From NCBI GenBank assembly GCA_023430885.1, contig JAEYYH010000006.1:62001-126000 (forward strand): 64,000 nucleotides of DNA, read 5' to 3'. The stretch comes from Bacillota bacterium (GTDB lineage Bacteria; Bacillota_I; Bacilli_A; RF39; UBA660). The notes below the pieces were generated by a model. That model saw only the letters and a list, made by a program, of their open reading frames with translations, was not told where the DNA came from and did not search any database. Below are positions 53,745 through 62,573 of this stretch, in pieces (position 1 is the first letter of the stretch; every line of letters begins with the position of its first letter). The position numbers and the translations under genes are program-made.

Positions 53745-55046
53745 ATGAGTAAACAAAATAATAATAATATTAATAGTTCAAACAAGTCTACTGATGGTTC
53801 TTTAAAAGCGGTTAATTCGCCTAAAGATGAAGCTGAAAAAGACATAGTAAGAGTAAGTGAACCTACAATACTTGGTCCTAAAGAGCCTGAGAGACGTAAA
53901 AAAAGAAAACCAATATTAATAATAGTATTACTAATTATTATAGGTATAGGTGCTATAGCAGTCTATGCCATACCTGCTATCATGGATAGCTTTAATAACA
54001 CTAGTGAAAATGAAGATAAAGATGAAGATGAAGATGTAGAAGAAGTGCCAGAAAATAAAAATACAACAATAGTTTTTGATAATGTGGTTACAATAAATGG
54101 GTCAGGCGCAGCTGCTGAGGGGAACAATATAACTATTAATGCTGAAGGTACTTATGAAGTAAGTGGGGATACATCTAATGGTAGTATAACAGTTAATGCT
54201 CCATCGAAAGAAGTAAATATTATATTATCCGGTACAAACATAAAATGTACAAGTGATGCTGCTATCAAAGTTTTAAATGCTGCAATAGTAACGTTAACTT
54301 TAAAAAATGGAACTGAAAACTATTTAGAAGATGGCGGTTCATCAGAATATCCATCAACTATATTCTCTGATTCTAATCTTATTATTAATGGTACTGGCTC
54401 CTTAGAAATAAAGGGTAATGTTAAAAATGGTTTATCCGCAAAAAATAGTGATGTAACAGTAAATTCTGGGAAAATAAAGATTACTGCTTTAGAAGATGGA
54501 ATAAATGCTGGTGGTGTTATTACTATAAATAGTGGTACTATTTATATAGATGCAACTATATATGGAATCAATTCGGGTAAAAACATTTTAATAAACAATG
54601 GTGAAATCTACGTAATTGGCGGTAGTTCAGCTATTACAGCTGGAACAAACAGTGAAGGCATATATCAAATTAATGGTGGTACGGTAATTGGGTTAGCTAA
54701 AAATATAACAATTCTACCTGATGAAGATAGTATAATAAAAACAATTTTATTTAATTTAAATCAAAATATAGCAGAAAAGGATATATTTGCTTTAACCGAT
54801 AGTAAGGGAAAAGAAATTATTTCTTTTGAGGTTAATAAAGATATAAAAACAATTTCAATAAGTACAGCCGATATAAAAGATGAAACATATAATTTATATT
54901 CCGGTGTGAAACATTCTAGCACGACAGGTTATGGAATATATCCAAAAGGTGAAATTACTACAGGAACAAAAATAACAATAGATAATAATAGTGATTTTGA
55001 TGTGTCAGCAACAAATAATTGGTTTGGTAGCAAAAATAAAAGCTAA
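53745..55046 (+). CDS. Membrane-anchored carbohydrate-binding (Cthe_2159-like) beta-helix protein
   Basis: 433 aa from ATG 53745, seven bases behind AGGAG. A disordered cytoplasmic part (about 1-48), a basic RRKKRKP stop, one membrane helix (about 50-72), an acidic linker (ENEDKDEDEDVEE) and an extracellular right-handed beta-helix: repeated TI..NGTGSLEI, GLSAKNSDVTVNSG, DGINAGGVITINSG, YGINSGKNILINNG and INGGTVIG turns. These match the carbohydrate-binding Cthe_2159 family (pectin-binding beta-helix). Likely binds plant or host polysaccharide at the cell surface. Ends in a terminator. Confidence 0.85.
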   Translation: MSKQNNNNINSSNKSTDGSLKAVNSPKDEAEKDIVRVSEPTILGPKEPERRKKRKPILIIVLLIIIGIGAIAVYAIPAIMDSFNNTSENEDKDEDEDVEEVPENKNTTIVFDNVVTINGSGAAAEGNNITINAEGTYEVSGDTSNGSITVNAPSKEVNIILSGTNIKCTSDAAIKVLNAAIVTLTLKNGTENYLEDGGSSEYPSTIFSDSNLIINGTGSLEIKGNVKNGLSAKNSDVTVNSGKIKITALEDGINAGGVITINSGTIYIDATIYGINSGKNILINNGEIYVIGGSSAITAGTNSEGIYQINGGTVIGLAKNITILPDEDSIIKTILFNLNQNIAEKDIFALTDSKGKEIISFEVNKDIKTISISTADIKDETYNLYSGVKHSSTTGYGIYPKGEITTGTKITIDNNSDFDVSATNNWFGSKNKS

Positions 55047-55069
55047 AAGAGAATAGTTATCAAGATTTG

Positions 55070-55097
55070 AAAAGATAAACAAAAATTTATCTTTTTT
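55070..55097 (+). terminator. Terminator of the carbohydrate-binding protein gene
   Basis: 10-bp stem AAAAGATAAA (55070-55079) / TTTATCTTTT (55086-55095), loop CAAAAA, then TT. Confidence 0.85.
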
Positions 55098-55158
55098 AAG
55101 TTCTTTATTATCTAAAGCAATTATATGTGATAAAATACTAATATTAGGAGTGATAAAT

Positions 55159-55665
55159 ATGAAGGGCTTAAAAAAAACACAATATAATAAAATCAAACAT
55201 TTACTTACAAAAGCAACTCTTTTTAAAATAGTTGTGTTTAGTTTAACTTTTATTATTTTATTATATTTTGGAGTTAGTTTAATTAAACTAATTTCTGATG
55301 AAAAAAGTATTGATATTAATGGATTAAAAGAACTTAATAACTTGGATGTTGAAACTTATGATGTCAAAGCATTAAGTTTAGAACTTAATGATGATGAAAT
55401 TATAGTTGCTCCAATGTCATATAAACCAGAAGATGGTTTAGCAGTTCATATAGTATTTTATATAACAAAAGATACTAATTTTTATAAAAGAGTAATAAAT
55501 AACACTATTAATAGTGATGGTGAAACATTTTCTACAATTGATTATGAAGCCATAACTCGCTTTGATTTACAAAAAATAATAGATAGTGAAAAAAATGGTA
55601 TTCTTACATATTTTTGGACCAATGCAAGTAATGAATGCTCAAATATTTTAATTTCTTACGAATAA
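55159..55665 (+). CDS. Single-pass membrane protein with extracytoplasmic domain, unknown
   Basis: 168 aa from ATG 55159, eight bases behind AGGAG; the GTG at 55150 overlaps the SD. A basic N-terminus (KGLKKTQYNKIKH), one helix (about 22-46), then about 120 extracytoplasmic residues with strands (DVKALSLELNDDEIIVAPMSYK, LAVHIVFYITKDTN) and a C-terminal NECSNILIS. No family recognised. Similar in layout to the genes at 34969 and 38771, so this genome has several small anchored outer-face proteins. Confidence 0.7.
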   Translation: MKGLKKTQYNKIKHLLTKATLFKIVVFSLTFIILLYFGVSLIKLISDEKSIDINGLKELNNLDVETYDVKALSLELNDDEIIVAPMSYKPEDGLAVHIVFYITKDTNFYKRVINNTINSDGETFSTIDYEAITRFDLQKIIDSEKNGILTYFWTNASNECSNILISYE

Positions 55666-55691
55666 ACAAGATTATTGTCTTGTTTTTATTT
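55664..55691 (+). terminator. Terminator
   Basis: 8-bp stem AAACAAGA (55664-55671) / TCTTGTTT (55678-55685), loop TTATTG, then TTATTT; overlaps the stop codon. Confidence 0.8.
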
Positions 55692-55733
55692 ATATAAATC
55701 AATTTATATAGTATAATTATTATAGGTGATAGT

Positions 55734-56795
55734 ATGGACATAGGAAAAGCTTACTTTTTTAAGGATGGTCAAGTTAAATTTATTAATTTAACCATAACCG
55801 AAGAAGAATTAGATGCAGCATGCGCTGAAGTAGACATGAGTATGATGCTTCCTTTAGTTAGTAGTGAAGAACATGGTTTCAATCCAAATGTTGCTCGTAC
55901 TAATACAAGTACGCTTGATATATATAATCAATATATAAAAGCTGGTTATTCAATAATAAGGTATTGTAGAAAATTTGACATAAATTGTAACAGTGCTAAT
56001 TTATCTCTTTCTACTAAATGTGATTGTGTAGTATCATTAAAAATAACAGATGATGATGCTTTTAATATCCAATCAATATTTGAAAGTTTAGAACCAAAAA
56101 AATCTTTTGATAGAGGTAATTTATACAATATAAATAGGAATATGTTTAATGAAATAGATTATGATTATTATGATCCAAGTCAAAATAGGGGGATATTATC
56201 GTCTGAGATACTTCCATATTTTTTGAAGGAAAAGATGGGTAAACTATCTACTTATGAACAAGATATGGTTAGTACTTATCGTAACTTTGATTTAAAGAAG
56301 TTATTAACTTATGATATTCCAAAAGATTACAAATTAAATAATGATAATTCGGGATTAATTGTAATTGCCCCGGATAATATTTATGCGAGTACTTGTAAAA
56401 AGATGCAACACGGTGCGGAAGTAAGTATGATTTTAGGGCATATTAGACCCGATATAGATACAAATTCTAATATAATTGAGTACACTGAAAAAAGTAGAAG
56501 TATTATTATTCAAATTTGTAAGGGTGAACTTCTAATGTGGTTTCCAAAACATATAAAGAATTATCAAGCTGATCAAATGAGAAACTTGCTGGAAGTCATA
56601 AGACAAATAAATAGTCAGTTAAAAGAAGGCGTTATAATATCGGCATCAGAATGTTATAATGGTGACTTTACCCCAGTAGTGGAACCAAATTATTCTACTG
56701 ATTCATTTGCTATTAATAATACGCTAGATGAATTAAGTGAATATATAGAAGGTATTAATAGAAATACCGTTATAAGGGGCAGCAAAATTATGTAA
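55734..56795 (+). CDS. Hypothetical soluble protein (353 aa)
   Basis: Not recognised. No signal peptide or membrane helix. Distinct segments: N-terminal AYFFKDGQVKFINLTITEEELDAA, a Cys-rich patch (RYCRKFDINCNS, KCDCVVSL), LIVIAPDNIYASTCKKMQHGAEVSMILGHI with a histidine pair, and SIIIQICKGELLMWFPKHI. The middle HGAEVSMILGHI could be a metal-binding site, but this is speculation. AGGTGATAGT precedes the ATG; a hairpin follows before mntP. Confidence 0.65.
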   Translation: MDIGKAYFFKDGQVKFINLTITEEELDAACAEVDMSMMLPLVSSEEHGFNPNVARTNTSTLDIYNQYIKAGYSIIRYCRKFDINCNSANLSLSTKCDCVVSLKITDDDAFNIQSIFESLEPKKSFDRGNLYNINRNMFNEIDYDYYDPSQNRGILSSEILPYFLKEKMGKLSTYEQDMVSTYRNFDLKKLLTYDIPKDYKLNNDNSGLIVIAPDNIYASTCKKMQHGAEVSMILGHIRPDIDTNSNIIEYTEKSRSIIIQICKGELLMWFPKHIKNYQADQMRNLLEVIRQINSQLKEGVIISASECYNGDFTPVVEPNYSTDSFAINNTLDELSEYIEGINRNTVIRGSKIM

Positions 56796-56799
56796 TAAT

Positions 56800-56830
56800 A
56801 ATTAAGGCTTTTTTAGCCTTGATTTATTTT
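56800..56830 (+). terminator. Hairpin terminator before mntP
   Basis: 10-bp stem AATTAAGGCT (56800-56809) / AGCCTTGATT (56815-56824) with one G-U pair, loop TTTTT, then TATTTT. The gap to mntP is too short for a manganese (yybP-ykoY) riboswitch. Confidence 0.65.
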
Positions 56831-56844
56831 AGGAGATTTATAAA

Positions 56845-57399
56845 ATGGTAGAGATATTTTTAATTAGTTTAGGGCTAGCTATGGATTCTTTTGCAGTAGC
56901 AATATGCAAAGGTTTATCCATGAAAAAAATGAATTATAAGAAAGCAATTATTATTGCATTATATTTTGGTTTATTTCAAGCGTTGATGCCGATAATAGGG
57001 TATTTTTTAGGTGATACATTTGATCATGAAGTTACAAGCATCGATCACTGGATAATCTTTATATTGCTATCTTTAATTGGGGGCAATATGATTAAAGAAG
57101 CCTTTTCAAAAGAAGAAGAAAAAAGTAATGACAAGACTGATTTTAAAACAATGATTGTTCTTGCAATTGCAACAAGTATAGATGCTCTTGCTATAGGTAT
57201 AACTTTTGCTTTTCTAAAAGTCAATATTTTATTTTCAGTAAGTTTGATTGGATTAACAGCCTTTATCCTATCTTTTATAGGAGTAAAAATAGGAAATGTC
57301 TTTGGAGACAAATATGAAAAAAAGGCTACTCTAGCTGGTGGATTAATACTGCTGTTAATAGGAATAAAAATATTGCTAAATCATTTAGGAGTAGTATAA
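56845..57399 (+). CDS. mntP: Manganese efflux pump MntP
   Basis: 184 aa, six membrane helices. [15 protein letters not shown] and [14 protein letters not shown] are the two inverted repeat halves with the conserved acidic Asp residues of the MntP family, and GG.LIL..GIK.L closes the protein. Exports Mn2+. AGGAGATTTATAAA precedes the ATG. Sits beside mntR and mntH, so that uptake, control and efflux genes are grouped. Slightly divergent from the E. coli sequence but the motifs are intact. Confidence 0.9.
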   Translation: MVEIFLISLGLAMDSFAVAICKGLSMKKMNYKKAIIIALYFGLFQALMPIIGYFLGDTFDHEVTSIDHWIIFILLSLIGGNMIKEAFSKEEEKSNDKTDFKTMIVLAIATSIDALAIGITFAFLKVNILFSVSLIGLTAFILSFIGVKIGNVFGDKYEKKATLAGGLILLLIGIKILLNHLGVV

Positions 57400-57405
57400 A
57401 AATAT

Positions 57406-57447
57406 AAAAAAATACATTAACTTTTTAATTTGTTAATGTATTTTTTT
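57406..57447. terminator. Bidirectional terminator between mntP and mntR
   Basis: 16-bp perfect stem AAAAAAATACATTAAC (57406-57421) / GTTAATGTATTTTTTT (57432-57447). Confidence 0.88.
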
Positions 57448-57830
57448 ATACACTTTAAAGTAAGATCACTTATTGTATGCTCTATTTTTTCTGTTTCACT
57501 TAAAATATTACTTTCATCAACGCCAATAAGTCTTAATAATTCTTCAACAGTATTATGTCTTATAAGTAATTTTTTTCCAAGTATTTTACCGTCTTCTTCT
57601 AAAACCACAACATCATATTTTTTATATTTTAATAAATTCATTTCACTTAATTTTTGTATCATTTTTGTAGCAGATGGTGGTTGTACATTTAAATTATTGG
57701 CTAATTCTTGAATTCTAGTATATCCATTTTCTTTAGAAAGCCTATATATCATTTCTATGTAATCTTCCATAGAAGCAGTTAATTCTTTATCCATGTATTC
57801 CCTAAATGTATGAAATTCTTCCTCGTTCAT
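57417..57830 (-). CDS. mntR: MntR (DtxR-family Mn-responsive repressor)
   Basis: 137 aa, the short MntR-type layout without an SH3-like domain. ASMEDYIEMIYRLSKENGYTRIQELANNL is the winged-helix start (Asp and Glu metal ligands), VQPPSATKMIQKLSEMNLL the recognition helix, and NTVEELLRLIGVDESN, ETEKIEHTIS the dimer domain with the His/Glu ligands. Represses Mn import when Mn2+ is high. AAAGGAGAAC precedes the ATG at 57830 (minus strand). Divergent to mntH. Confidence 0.92.
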   Translation of the reverse strand: MNEEEFHTFREYMDKELTASMEDYIEMIYRLSKENGYTRIQELANNLNVQPPSATKMIQKLSEMNLLKYKKYDVVVLEEDGKILGKKLLIRHNTVEELLRLIGVDESNILSETEKIEHTISDLTLKCIKKYINKLKS

Positions 57831-57920
57831 TAGTAGTTCTCCTTTATAAAAATTATGTATTTGGGCTTTTTCATATTACAAATAAAGAATTTCTTCATAA
57901 ATTATAGTGAACTAAAATAG

Positions 57921-57934
57921 TTAGTTTAGACTAA
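57921..57934. promoter_or_regulatory. Putative MntR operator in front of mntH
   Basis: TTAGTTTAGACTAA is an inverted repeat (TTAGT / ACTAA) resembling the DtxR-family box core TTAG..TAG.CTAA. It lies just downstream of a TATAGT (57904-57909) and TAAAAT (57913-57918) that could be the -10, so a bound repressor would block mntH transcription. The inference rests on position and pattern. Confidence 0.55.
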
Positions 57935-57951
57935 ATTTAGGAGATATTAAA

Positions 57952-59169
57952 ATGAAAACGAAAAATTTTCAACAACTATTTAAATATTTAGGACCAGCTT
58001 TTATAGTTAGTGTTGCATATGTTGACCCTGGCAATTTTGCTACAAATATAACTGGTGGTTCTAAGTTTGGCTATAATCTATTATGGGTTATTTTATGTAG
58101 TAATCTTATGGCTATATTTTTACAAATAAACTCTGCAAAGTTAGGTATAGCTACTAATAAAAATTTATCAGAAAAATGCCGCGAAGAATTTTCTGAAAAA
58201 ACTAATGTTTTTTTGTGGATAGTAGCTTTAATTGCATCTATAGCAACAACAATGGCGGAATTTTTAGGTGGTGCTCTAGGTTTATATTTATTATTTGGAA
58301 TACCACTTACTATTGCTGGAGTATTAACTTGTATAATTACATTCTTAATTGTTTATCTAGAAAAATATGGTCAGAGAGTTGTAGAAATAACTATTACAGT
58401 ATTAATTGCCATAATATGTGGTGCGTATGGCTTAGAGATATTTTTAGCAAAACCAGATTATGTACAGATTGGTATTCACACATTATTGCCAGTTATAAAT
58501 AATTCGGAAGCTTTATTAATAGCGGTAGGAATGCTTGGAGCAACTGTTATGCCACATGTAATATTTTTGCATTCAAACTTAGTAAAAGCTCGAAATAATG
58601 GTCTGAAAACCATTGAACAAAAAAAACTCCATTTAAAAATGGAAAAGATAGATATAATAATTGCCATGAATATAGCTTTTATTGTAAATGCAGCTATGGT
58701 TATAGTTTCAGCAGCTGTATTTTATAAGCAAGGTATAATTGTTGATACAATCGAAAAAGCACACATATCACTAGAGCCTTTACTTGGAAGTTTATCAAGT
58801 GGAGCATTTGCAATTGCCCTTTTAGCAAGTGGATTTTCTTCATCAGCAGTAGGTACTATGGCAGGAGAATCAGTGATGGATGGTTTTATTAATGTAAAAC
58901 TATCAAATAATATTAAAAGACTAATAACAATGATACCTGCTATGCTAATAATTGTGTTAGGAGTTAACCCTATGAAGGCATTATTATTAAGTCAGGTAAG
59001 TCTTAGTTTTGCACTTCCTATGGCTATAATTCCTTTGCTTATAATAACTAGTAAAAAAGATATTATGAAAGAATTTGTTAATTCTAAAATAATATCAATT
59101 ATAGGAATAGTTATCGCATCAATTATAATTTTATTAAATTTTCTTCTTTTAATTTTAACATTTATTTAA
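57952..59169 (+). CDS. mntH: NRAMP-family manganese transporter MntH
   Basis: 405 aa, about eleven membrane helices. The transport signature in helix 1 is AYVDPGNFATNI (DPGN motif) and helix 6 has TVMPHVIFLHSNLV (MPH motif), both coordinating the metal. Imports Mn2+ (or Fe2+) with protons. TTTAGGAGATATTAAA precedes the ATG and the MntR-like box is immediately upstream. Sequence is complete and shows no substitution in either metal motif. Confidence 0.94.
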   Translation: MKTKNFQQLFKYLGPAFIVSVAYVDPGNFATNITGGSKFGYNLLWVILCSNLMAIFLQINSAKLGIATNKNLSEKCREEFSEKTNVFLWIVALIASIATTMAEFLGGALGLYLLFGIPLTIAGVLTCIITFLIVYLEKYGQRVVEITITVLIAIICGAYGLEIFLAKPDYVQIGIHTLLPVINNSEALLIAVGMLGATVMPHVIFLHSNLVKARNNGLKTIEQKKLHLKMEKIDIIIAMNIAFIVNAAMVIVSAAVFYKQGIIVDTIEKAHISLEPLLGSLSSGAFAIALLASGFSSSAVGTMAGESVMDGFINVKLSNNIKRLITMIPAMLIIVLGVNPMKALLLSQVSLSFALPMAIIPLLIITSKKDIMKEFVNSKIISIIGIVIASIIILLNFLLLILTFI

Positions 59170-59193
59170 TTTCATATATTATATTATTTCTAT

Positions 59194-59260
59194 AAAACAA
59201 AAACAAAAGAAGTTAAAAAGTATTAATGTATTTTAATGCTTTTTGCCTTTTTTTGTTTTA
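59194..59260 (+). terminator. Terminator after mntH
   Basis: 11-bp stem AAAAAGTATTA (59215-59225) / TAATGCTTTTT (59234-59244) with one G-U pair, extended by outer A-rich and T-rich arms; a T run follows. Confidence 0.7.
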
Positions 59261-59309
59261 CAAAAATATATAATATTTTAAAAATATATAGTATAATATA
59301 AAATATCAA

Positions 59310-59404
59310 TAGGCATGTATTATTAACCGAAATCTTGGAGGTGAGAAAATGAGAATATTAGTAAGAGTACAAAAAATATAAAGGCATATGGACAAGTATG
59401 CCTA
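59310..59404 (+). promoter_or_regulatory. Alternative hairpins between the ABC-F leader peptide and start
   Basis: Segment C (TATGCCT, 59397-59403) can pair either with B (AGGCATA, 59382-59388), forming a hairpin just before the ABC-F SD, or with A (TAGGCAT, 59310-59316) upstream of the leader ORF. B begins right after the leader stop codon, so a ribosome stalled on the leader ORF would disturb B. This is the usual logic of antibiotic-inducible attenuation. Confidence 0.55.
59349..59381 (+). CDS. 10-codon leader peptide upstream of the ABC-F gene
   Basis: Encodes MRILVRVQKI, with an excellent SD GGAGGTGAG (59337-59345) four bases before the ATG; its strength exceeds that of most genes in the window. 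The peptide ends 37 bases before the ABC-F start and overlaps the hairpin region. Short leader ORFs ahead of ABC-F, erm and related resistance genes sense ribosome stalling by antibiotics. It is preceded by TATAAT (59292-59297). Confidence 0.7.
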   Translation: MRILVRVQKI

Positions 59405-59417
59405 GAAAGAGGTATAA

Positions 59418-60944
59418 GTGTTAGAAATAAAAGATTTAACTTTAATAGTTAATCAAAAAGAAATAATAAAGAATTTATCTTTTGTGATAAACAGTAATGA
59501 CAAAATAGCTGTAATAGGCGAAGAGGGGAATGGAAAATCTTCTTTACTTATGGCAATATTAGGTAGTATAGAATATGCGAAAGTTACAGGTATAATTAAT
59601 ACGAAGAATAATAGTATTGGATATTTACAACAATTTATTGAACAAGAAGATTTAGAAAAAAGTGTTTATAATTATCTATTTAAAAGCGAAGATGATTACT
59701 ATAATAAAATAAATAATCTTTACAGATATATTAAAGAACTAAATTTAAAAGAAGATATTTTAAATAAAGAAAAAGTTTCCTACTTAAGTGGTGGCGAAAA
59801 AGTAAAATTACAGCTTTTAAGGATATTACTTGAACAAGCTGATATATTAATACTTGATGAACCAACAAATGATTTGGATCTTGAAACAATAAAATGGTTA
59901 GAACAGTTTATTATTAAATCTACTAAACCAGTTCTATATGTTTCCCATGATGAAACATTATTAAGTAAGACAGCAAATGCCATATTGCATCTAGAACTTA
60001 CAAAGAAAAAAGAAGTTCCAAGATGGACTTTTAAAAGAATTGGATATGACGAATATATAGAAGAACGTTTAAATTATCTGAAGCATACAACTAGTGTAGC
60101 AAAAAAAGAAAAAGAAAATTATGATAAACAAAAAGAAAAATTAGTAAAGATTATGAACAAAGTAGACTATCAACAAGAAAATATTACTAGAGCTGATCCA
60201 CATGGCGGTAAGATGTTAAAAAAGAAAATGAAAAGCATTAAATCTCAAGAGAGAAAAATGGAAAATATAGAACTTACAGAAATTCCAGATTATGAAGAAG
60301 CAATTAATTTTTTCTTTGAACCAGTTGATATGCCAAACAAAAGAAAGATTTTAGAGTTATTAAATTTTGAATTGAAAGTTGGTATGAAAAATCTATCTAG
60401 TAATATTAATCTAAATGTTATAGGCAATGAACATATTGTTATTATTGGTAGAAATGGCTGTGGTAAAACTACCTTACTAAATAATATATATAATCAAATT
60501 AAAAATAAAGATAATATCAAATTAGGGTATATGCGTCAAAATTATGATGATGTATTAAGCAATTTTTCTTCAGCTATAGATTTTCTATGTAGAGATCAAG
60601 ACAAAGAAATAGTTTCTAAAACAAGAAGTTTTTTAGGTAATATGAATTTTACTAGTGAAGAAATGATTTGTGACATTAATAAATTAAGTGGTGGTTCAAA
60701 GTCAAAACTAATTTTATTAAAACTTGTATTAGATAAATGTGATGTATTAATACTTGATGAACCTACTAGAAATGTTAGTCCACTCTCTAATCCTATTATT
60801 AGAAAAACTTTAAAAGATTTTAGTGGGACTATTATTAGTGTGTCGCATGACAGAAAGTACATAAGTGAAGTTTGTGATAAAGTTTATGAATTAAAAGAAA
60901 ATGGTTTATATGATGTAACTGTTAGTTATAAAAATAATATATGA
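59418..60944 (+). CDS. ABC-F ATPase, antibiotic-resistance (ribosome-protection) type
   Basis: 508 aa, two ATP-binding cassettes without membrane segments. Cassette 1: Walker A GEEGNGKSS, signature YLSGGEKVKLQLLR, Walker B ADILILDEPTNDLD. Cassette 2: GRNGCGKTT, LSGGSKSKLILLK, VLILDEPTRNVSPLSNPIIRKTL. Between them is a Lys-rich helical linker (about 200-300), the part that reaches the peptidyl-transferase centre in ABC-F proteins. The EPTRNVSPLSNP ending of cassette 2 recalls Bacillota antibiotic-resistance ABC-F factors (Vga/Lsa/Vml relatives), not housekeeping EttA/Uup. GTG 59418 behind AGAGGT. Preceded by a leader peptide and switchable hairpins. Which drugs it affects cannot be told. Confidence 0.88.
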   Translation: MLEIKDLTLIVNQKEIIKNLSFVINSNDKIAVIGEEGNGKSSLLMAILGSIEYAKVTGIINTKNNSIGYLQQFIEQEDLEKSVYNYLFKSEDDYYNKINNLYRYIKELNLKEDILNKEKVSYLSGGEKVKLQLLRILLEQADILILDEPTNDLDLETIKWLEQFIIKSTKPVLYVSHDETLLSKTANAILHLELTKKKEVPRWTFKRIGYDEYIEERLNYLKHTTSVAKKEKENYDKQKEKLVKIMNKVDYQQENITRADPHGGKMLKKKMKSIKSQERKMENIELTEIPDYEEAINFFFEPVDMPNKRKILELLNFELKVGMKNLSSNINLNVIGNEHIVIIGRNGCGKTTLLNNIYNQIKNKDNIKLGYMRQNYDDVLSNFSSAIDFLCRDQDKEIVSKTRSFLGNMNFTSEEMICDINKLSGGSKSKLILLKLVLDKCDVLILDEPTRNVSPLSNPIIRKTLKDFSGTIISVSHDRKYISEVCDKVYELKENGLYDVTVSYKNNI

Positions 60945-60955
60945 TAGCATAAAAA

Positions 60956-60990
60956 AACAAGTAGGATAATTCCTACTTGTTATTTTTTGT
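60956..60990. terminator. Bidirectional terminator after the ABC-F gene
   Basis: 11-bp perfect stem AACAAGTAGGA (60956-60966) / TCCTACTTGTT (60971-60981), loop TAAT, A-rich upstream and T-rich downstream. Confidence 0.88.
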
Positions 60991-61611
60991 TTCCATCGCT
61001 TTTCTCTTTTTATAGTAAAATATACTAACTATAATGACAAATAATATTCCTAAAACAATCACTGTTATTTTTGAATATGTATCGAAAATATCAGCAACAG
61101 ATTCCCAGTTTTCACCAACGATACTTCCTAAAACAACTAGTACAGTATTCCATATAATAGAACCTGCTATAGTGTAAACTAAAAATTTGCCCATTTTCAT
61201 TTCACTCATACCAGCTGGTATAGAAATTAAACTTCTAATTACTGGAACAAAACGACAAAAGAATACAGTTTTATTTCCTTTTTCATCAAACCACTTATCG
61301 GCTTTTTCAATATCTTTTGGTTTTAAAAATAATAATTTTCCAATTTTACCCGAAACAATTTTTTTTAATCTCTCTTTATTTAATATTTTTCCAATATAGT
61401 ATAAAGCAATTGCCCCTAATAAACTACCTAGAGTAGCTGCTATGATAACGCCAACTATAGTAAGGCTACTATTAGGCATCTTTGTCATAAAGCCACCAAA
61501 AGTTAATATAATTTCTGATGGAATAGGCGGAAAAATATTTTCTATAGCTATTAGAAGTAATACTCCTAAATAACCAAATTTATTTATTATATCTATTATT
61601 AATGCTTGCAT
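60973..61611 (-). CDS. DedA-family membrane protein
   Basis: 212 aa from the ATG beginning at 61611, preceded by AAGGAGATTTTT on the minus strand. Typical features: FGYLGVLLLIAIENIFPPIPSEIIL with the acidic-proline motif, GSLLGAIALYYIGK, FFCRFVPVIRSLISIPAGMSEM with the conserved arginines, and GSIIWNTVLVVLGSIVGENW. DedA proteins recycle undecaprenyl or phospholipid carriers across the membrane. Here it would support the cell-envelope synthesis implied by LtaS. Confidence 0.92.
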   Translation of the reverse strand: MQALIIDIINKFGYLGVLLLIAIENIFPPIPSEIILTFGGFMTKMPNSSLTIVGVIIAATLGSLLGAIALYYIGKILNKERLKKIVSGKIGKLLFLKPKDIEKADKWFDEKGNKTVFFCRFVPVIRSLISIPAGMSEMKMGKFLVYTIAGSIIWNTVLVVLGSIVGENWESVADIFDTYSKITVIVLGILFVIIVSIFYYKKRKAMETKNNK

Positions 61612-61733
61612 AAAAATCTCCTTATCGTACGAGAGCATTATAACACAAAACTTCTATTCTTTTCAACACCAAGTACAATAAAATGACATTATGACTAATA
61701 CTTTATCAATTTCTTATTAATAAAATATAGTTA

Positions 61734-62414
61734 TTAACATTTCTTTTTATATAAGTTTAAATGCTTTTCAACTTGCTCATTACAATCACTTCTTCTTTTA
61801 AACTGATTATGATATAAACAGTATCTAGTTTCATAATATTCAAGAAGTAAGTCATTTATTTTATCAAATAATCCTTCTTCACTTAAATCTTCATTATAAA
61901 CAGTTTTATGAGCTAAATTGTATGTATTTTCAGAATTAATAATACTTTCATTTAGTGACTCCCAGCCACCACGTCCATTTAAAATATGCATTGATTTATC
62001 ATAATCTTTAGATGGGAGTAATAAAATTGTATTGTTATATTCAGATAATTTATTTTGAATTTTCATAAAATTATCTTTATTTTCAAATAGTGTATGACTA
62101 GCACCAAAACAAACTGCTTGCATTATATTTGAATTATCTAACTTTTCTAAAAACCAAAAAACAAATTCAACTAAAAAAGTTTCCCACTCTTTTTTTAGTA
62201 ATTCTTTATCTGTAAAATTTTCAATATATTCATATATATTAGATGCACTAATATTATTATTTGATTTGTACTCTTTAAAATAATCATTTATATATATATC
62301 AGCTGAATAATAGGGGATATCATATGTTGTTGAGAACCATCTTGCCATTGTTGATTTGCCAACTGCTGAAGGACCAATAAATATAATACTTTTCTTAGCT
62401 TCATTTATTTCCAT
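61734..62414 (-). CDS. P-loop NTPase, shikimate-kinase-like
   Basis: 226 aa. IIFIGPSAVGKSTMARWFS carries a clear Walker A (about 12-20) of the nucleoside/shikimate-kinase class, followed by YYSADIYINDYF (acceptor Asp). The rest is helical with FGASHTLF, LNGRGGWESLNES (LID-like Arg-Gly region) and a basic Cys-containing C-terminus. The substrate is unknown; chain length and LID differ from true shikimate kinase. AGGTGATAAC precedes the ATG at 62414 (minus strand). Confidence 0.75.
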   Translation of the reverse strand: MEINEAKKSIIFIGPSAVGKSTMARWFSTTYDIPYYSADIYINDYFKEYKSNNNISASNIYEYIENFTDKELLKKEWETFLVEFVFWFLEKLDNSNIMQAVCFGASHTLFENKDNFMKIQNKLSEYNNTILLLPSKDYDKSMHILNGRGGWESLNESIINSENTYNLAHKTVYNEDLSEEGLFDKINDLLLEYYETRYCLYHNQFKRRSDCNEQVEKHLNLYKKKC

Positions 62415-62573
62415 GTTATCACCTGGCTATATTATAATACAATCTTATTTTAATTAAAAGATATTGTATTATAATAGTGATTAATACATATGAAATATTA
62501 AGAATACGTATTTTAAAAAATACTAAACTATGATATTATTAATTAATACAAAAATAATCTTGGAGGTGGTGTA

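Noticed and set aside
56796..56844. Possible manganese riboswitch before mntP
   Set aside because: The gap is only about 50 bases and is taken up by a terminator-like hairpin; the yybP-ykoY fold needs about twice that length.
57430..57711. 93-aa plus-strand ORF opposite mntR
   Set aside because: Shadow of the clearly recognisable mntR gene.
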